A stretch of 64,000 bases of DNA from Dissophora ornata (Eukaryota; Mortierellomycota; Mortierellomycetes; Mortierellales; Mortierellaceae): contig MU616569.1 of NCBI GenBank assembly GCA_025201705.1, positions 61,142 through 125,141 of the forward strand. The letters are read 5' to 3'. Below the pieces are notes generated by a model. It did no database searches. It was given only the letters and a program-made list of their open reading frames with translations, and was not told the DNA's origin. Shown piece by piece: positions 60,728 through 64,000 of the stretch. The position numbers and the translations under genes are program-made. The stretch's first letter is position 1; each line of letters begins with the position of its first letter.

Positions 60728-62867
60728 ATGGCGACATACAAGCAGCGCACGCCCTATCAGCGCCCTGCCGCCGCCTACTCTGACGACGAAGACCCTCACA
60801 CACTGCTCGCCAGTGGCTCCACCAAGCATGTGTCCACTGCACACTCTCTTGCCCCGGCAGCACACCACCACAGCAACCACCACCCCCTGCACCAGAGTAC
60901 CAGCGCCTACGAGGATGACATTGTCGAAAACACCTCGGACCGCGAGTGGACCTCGATCCGCAACAGTACCGCCAGCACCCGTGCCAGGCAGCTGCAATAC
61001 CAGCAGCAACAGCAGCAGCAGCGCACCCGAGAGTGGCAGTTTGTCTTGGCTCAGCACCACCAGCACCACCACCACCGCCGCCCATCCCTCTTTCCCTCAG
61101 GCCCTACAACAAGCAGAGAAATCTCGTCCGATGAGTACGACGATATCCTCTCCGGCACAGAGGCCCCCTCAGTCACCGCCAGTCCTCGCATTGCCGCTGC
61201 TGCTCCAGGCAAGACAGGCGCCAGCAGTGCTGGTGAGCACCCCAGTCTTTTTGGGTATTCAGATCTGACAAGTGACGGGCTGGAGAGTGTGGGGGAATCA
61301 GAAGACTTGGGTGTGTGGTCACACGATGATGAGGATGCTCAGTCCTTGACCATGTCGAAGCCAGCCGCCCGCCGTCGCTCCTCAGTCCTGGCCGCCTCCT
61401 CTACTACCACCTCTCTGAGTCATCTCCCCCGTCCATCCTTTGCCCCAAGTCCCTATAATACCCGAGATGCCGACTCGAAGTTCCAGAACCAAATGCCTTT
61501 CCATGATGGGTCAGGCAATTTTGCTGGCGCCCGGAGCCTTCGTTCAAACCTCGAGTCCGATATAGAGTCTTCTGACAGGGGGTGGGAGAGTTCATCCTCG
61601 CGAGCCTCATCTATGCTTCGTCACTATGACCCCAAAGCTGGTCATGTCCGTCGCAAGATTTCTTCATCAGAGTTCAAATCTGTTATCCAAAATATTGCGG
61701 ACCATCAGCACACGGGCTCTCTCCAGTCTCGGCGTCAACGCTCACGACCAAGGAGTGTGGATGGCTACTCTATCGCGTCCTCGAGCTCCCAGCAGCCGCT
61801 TTTTACTTATCCCAATGTGGTCACCAGGAGACCCATCTTCAATATTTACGAGTCCGAGATGGAGGAGATGGCCGACATGGTAATGGAGGTCCCAGCAAAA
61901 CTGGGCTGGATTCAGACATTTGAGCATGTCCTACGCTCACTCAACCCAAACGAATATGAGGTCCACATTAGTGACCCAACCATGGTATGTAAATCCCCAA
62001 GGATGAAGCAAACAGTTGGCAAGAATGACGCGAATATCGATACTGATTTTGATTTGTTCCCCTCGGGCCTGTTTGTATTGTTCGTAGATGAATCCAATCA
62101 AAGCGCTGGCCCAGCATCTTACTCCAGATGAACTTGCTCCAATACCGACAGTAGAAGGGCCGTCATCGGCTTTAGAAAGCAGTGCGACGTCAGATGACAA
62201 AGCCCAGTCGACCTTGGAGTCAAAGTCAGCTAACCAGCTTGAAGTGCAGCAGGTTAAACAGAACATGGCAGCAGCATCCCTAGAGACCATGAAGCGTCTC
62301 CAGACCAGGAAGCGATCCAATTCTCACCACCGGCATACGTCTGACCTGATGCAGGTCGATTTCTCACCCACGGTCAGGGAGCGGCCAATGTTTGAAAATG
62401 CTCTGCACAGAGATCGGGGGGTCATATCGCGTTCGACAGGCACATCCACGTCAAGCAACGTGCGCGACACCAATTTGCTAACGGTTTTCTTCTCGACACT
62501 GCGTCGGGTCCAGAATCACGTCAAGTCCAATCTCCTGCACGCCGACTTTTACGATGAGGATCGTCATGCTGCTTTGACAAAGAGTCTAGGTTTTGATGGT
62601 GATTTGGGGATTGAGTGGTCCATAGGCGCTCTGGAAACAGGGAGAGAAGGAGCTACTGAGAGGGAAAGAGCCACATCCAGCGCGACTAGGGATCGACGGG
62701 AACGGCGGCATGAGAGAACACCTAGTTCGGCATCGTCTGTCAGTCGATCGTCTTCACAGCAAAGCGTACGTCGGGTCAATAGTGATTGCGGACTAGAGAG
62801 CATGAGGAACTATAGAAACAGGGATCCTATGCATTCGAGCCGCCACCGCCCCAGCCTAGTGGAATAG
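60728..62867 (+). CDS. Unrecognised low-complexity Ser/Gln/His-rich protein
   Basis: Two exons: 60728-61984 and 62088-62867, about 678 residues. The N-terminal ~370 residues are disordered: an acidic DDEDP patch, His-rich HHHSNHH, a Gln run (QQQQQQQ), another His cluster, and many Ser-Arg and Ser-Pro sites. One ordered segment bridges the intron: YESEMEEMADMVMEVPAK, GWIQTFEHVLRSLNPNEYEV. A second, in exon 2, reads NLLTVFFSTLRRVQNHVKSN. The end is Arg/Ser/Glu-rich. There is no signal peptide or membrane helix. I do not recognise the family. The upstream ATGs are not in frame and the C/T-rich leader fits this start. Confidence 0.7.
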
Positions 62868-62943
62868 GATGTTTTACTCTAGAGATGTAATAAAGCAATT
62901 ATCGTCGCATTTTATTAATGGTTTAGTGTGTTTGATATCCTTT

Positions 62944-63980
62944 CTACAGCTTTGACACCGTCAAGTCGACATTCTTGGCATGAAGACGATCCACCAAAAT
63001 TTGCCCAAACGCAAATGCTGGCGTCAACACGCCTCCTGTGATCTTGTTCTCGTTCCGGATACGATCCTCATTCTGGACAAGACACAACGCACCCTCAGCC
63101 AAGTATCTGCATGTCTCGCCGTAACCGGGATCACCTCCCTTCACAACAGCCACAACCCTGACAGGAGTTGTCAGACCCTCTGCTGCTTCTGAAGAAGCGT
63201 CTCCAGGGACATTCTCTGGAAGAGCACTTTCACCAACGACCTTGATCGTAAAGTAGCTCTTGGCAATTTCCTCGTCCGAGGGACCCGTTCCAGGTGCGGG
63301 GAGAACATGGTTCTGAAGGAAACGGCGGATGGGGCCGATGGCTAGTGCTGCTCCACCGAGACTAATACCCAGCGATGCAATTGCCGCACTGAAGAATCCT
63401 GGCGCCGACATTGATTCACTATGCACGAGAAGGCGAGAAGTTAGCATTACAAAAACAAGGCAAAAAAAATGACGGCGTTGATGCCTTCAGCTGCATTCGC
63501 TGTCCTTTTTTTTTTTTTACCTATAAGTAAACTGAGGACCATATCCAACACCATCCACCTCCATTTGCAATCCATGGCTGCGCTTGACCATCTTCTCATT
63601 TGAGGACGACATCACAAAGTAGGCTTGCCACAACTTGAAGTCGTGATCGTAATGGACTGAGGGCATCGAGATCTTTGCAGGGGCGATCTTTGAGACAACA
63701 TCTTCAGGAACCAACTGGTTTTGGTCCGACAACGAACCAAGGCCCGAAGCGTCCTTGTCTTCGATGATTTCCAAGAGAGAAGCCAGCGTGCCTCCGGAGG
63801 CTTTTTTTTTGACAAGAAACATGAGTGTGAGTAATCTGAGACCAAGCATCAATAATAGTGGCACAAACATCGCATAATGAGACCACACGTTCACCTGTAC
63901 CTGCGCCTCGAACCTTTGTCACCGAGAGTTTGACAGACTTTGTGGGGAGGTTGTATTCTTTACGGATATAATCCACGATC
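62944..63980 (-). CDS. Saccharopine dehydrogenase-like oxidoreductase (SCCPDH-type), C-terminal part
   Basis: Partial: the N-terminal exons lie beyond the right edge. Visible exons are 63980-63901, 63800-63521 and 63418-62944, in phase. The reading starts IVDYIRKEYN and continues KVRGAASGGTLASLLEI, built across an intron; the SGGT(I/L)AS motif is diagnostic of SCCPDH-like proteins. LWQAYFVMSSSNEKMVKRSHG, VGYGPQFTYS, a hydrophobic segment (FFSAAIASLGISLGGAALAIG) and the C-terminal GGVLTPAFAFGQILVDRLH follow. The family is a membrane-associated relative of saccharopine reductase found on lipid droplets or mitochondria; the substrate is unknown. The lost part should contain the Rossmann NAD(P) site. 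The stop lies 76 bp from the facing stop of its left neighbour. One acceptor (63801) is preceded by nine A residues. Confidence 0.85.
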
Positions 63981-64000
63981 CTGATTCGCAAAAGGAAAAA

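Overview
This window looks like nuclear DNA of a filamentous fungus, most likely an early-diverging Mucoromycota/Mortierellomycotina-type genome. That placement is an inference: genes are compact and intron-rich, with introns mostly of 50-150 nt bounded by GTAAGT/GTATGT and YAG and often carrying a CTAAC/CTAAT branch site. Most products are single-copy eukaryotic housekeeping proteins with fungal-type variants (P-type H+-ATPase, SSK2-type MAPKKK, Vps1, Rib2-type deaminase). I assembled exon structures by hand from reading frames, splice sites and phase arithmetic. No RNA evidence was available.

Layout. 0-10 kb is transport-rich: a CAT-type amino acid permease (+), an SBF/Rch1-like carrier (+) and the plasma-membrane H+-ATPase (-). 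9.8-14.3 kb, all minus: uroporphyrinogen decarboxylase, a small single-pass membrane protein with an acidic tail, and the casein kinase 2 beta subunit. 15-20 kb: an unrecognised nuclear-looking protein (-) diverging from ribosomal protein uL16 (+). 20-26.8 kb, minus: an SLC45/Sut1-type sugar:H+ symporter and a TFIP11/Ntr1-type G-patch spliceosome protein, the latter sharing a 352-bp divergent promoter with a CBS-PB1 protein (+, 27-30 kb). 30-36 kb: an SSK2/22-type MAPKKK (+). 36-40.3 kb, minus: a stand-alone DRAP deaminase of riboflavin synthesis and the dynamin Vps1.

40.3-44.1 kb is the accessory patch. It holds a five-copy degenerate tandem repeat, a diverged pair of coding-derived repeats and a frameshifted gene relic. 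It is followed by a mucin-like Thr-rich membrane protein (-), a FAHD1-type acylpyruvase (+), a 19-bp minisatellite, a secreted GDSL esterase (+), a 1174-residue unrecognised single-pass protein (+), a three-LIM paxillin-like protein (+), the exosome subunit Rrp42 (-), an unrecognised Ser/Gln-rich protein (+), and the C-terminal part of a saccharopine-dehydrogenase-like oxidoreductase (-) that runs off the right edge.

Functional links are general: the H+-ATPase supplies the gradient used by H+-coupled carriers such as the SUT protein, while SSK2, CK2 and the LIM protein belong to stress, growth and cytoskeletal signalling. I saw no operon-like pathway cluster, CRISPR array, rRNA or tRNA gene. 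The most unusual things are at the level of gene structure: three GC-AG introns in VPS1, a 14-nt microexon in the SUT gene, and a start codon split by an intron in CK2-beta. The other points worth following are the repeat/relic patch at 40.7-43.6 kb and an unrecognised gene whose N-terminal half recalls a bacterial/phage helical motif.
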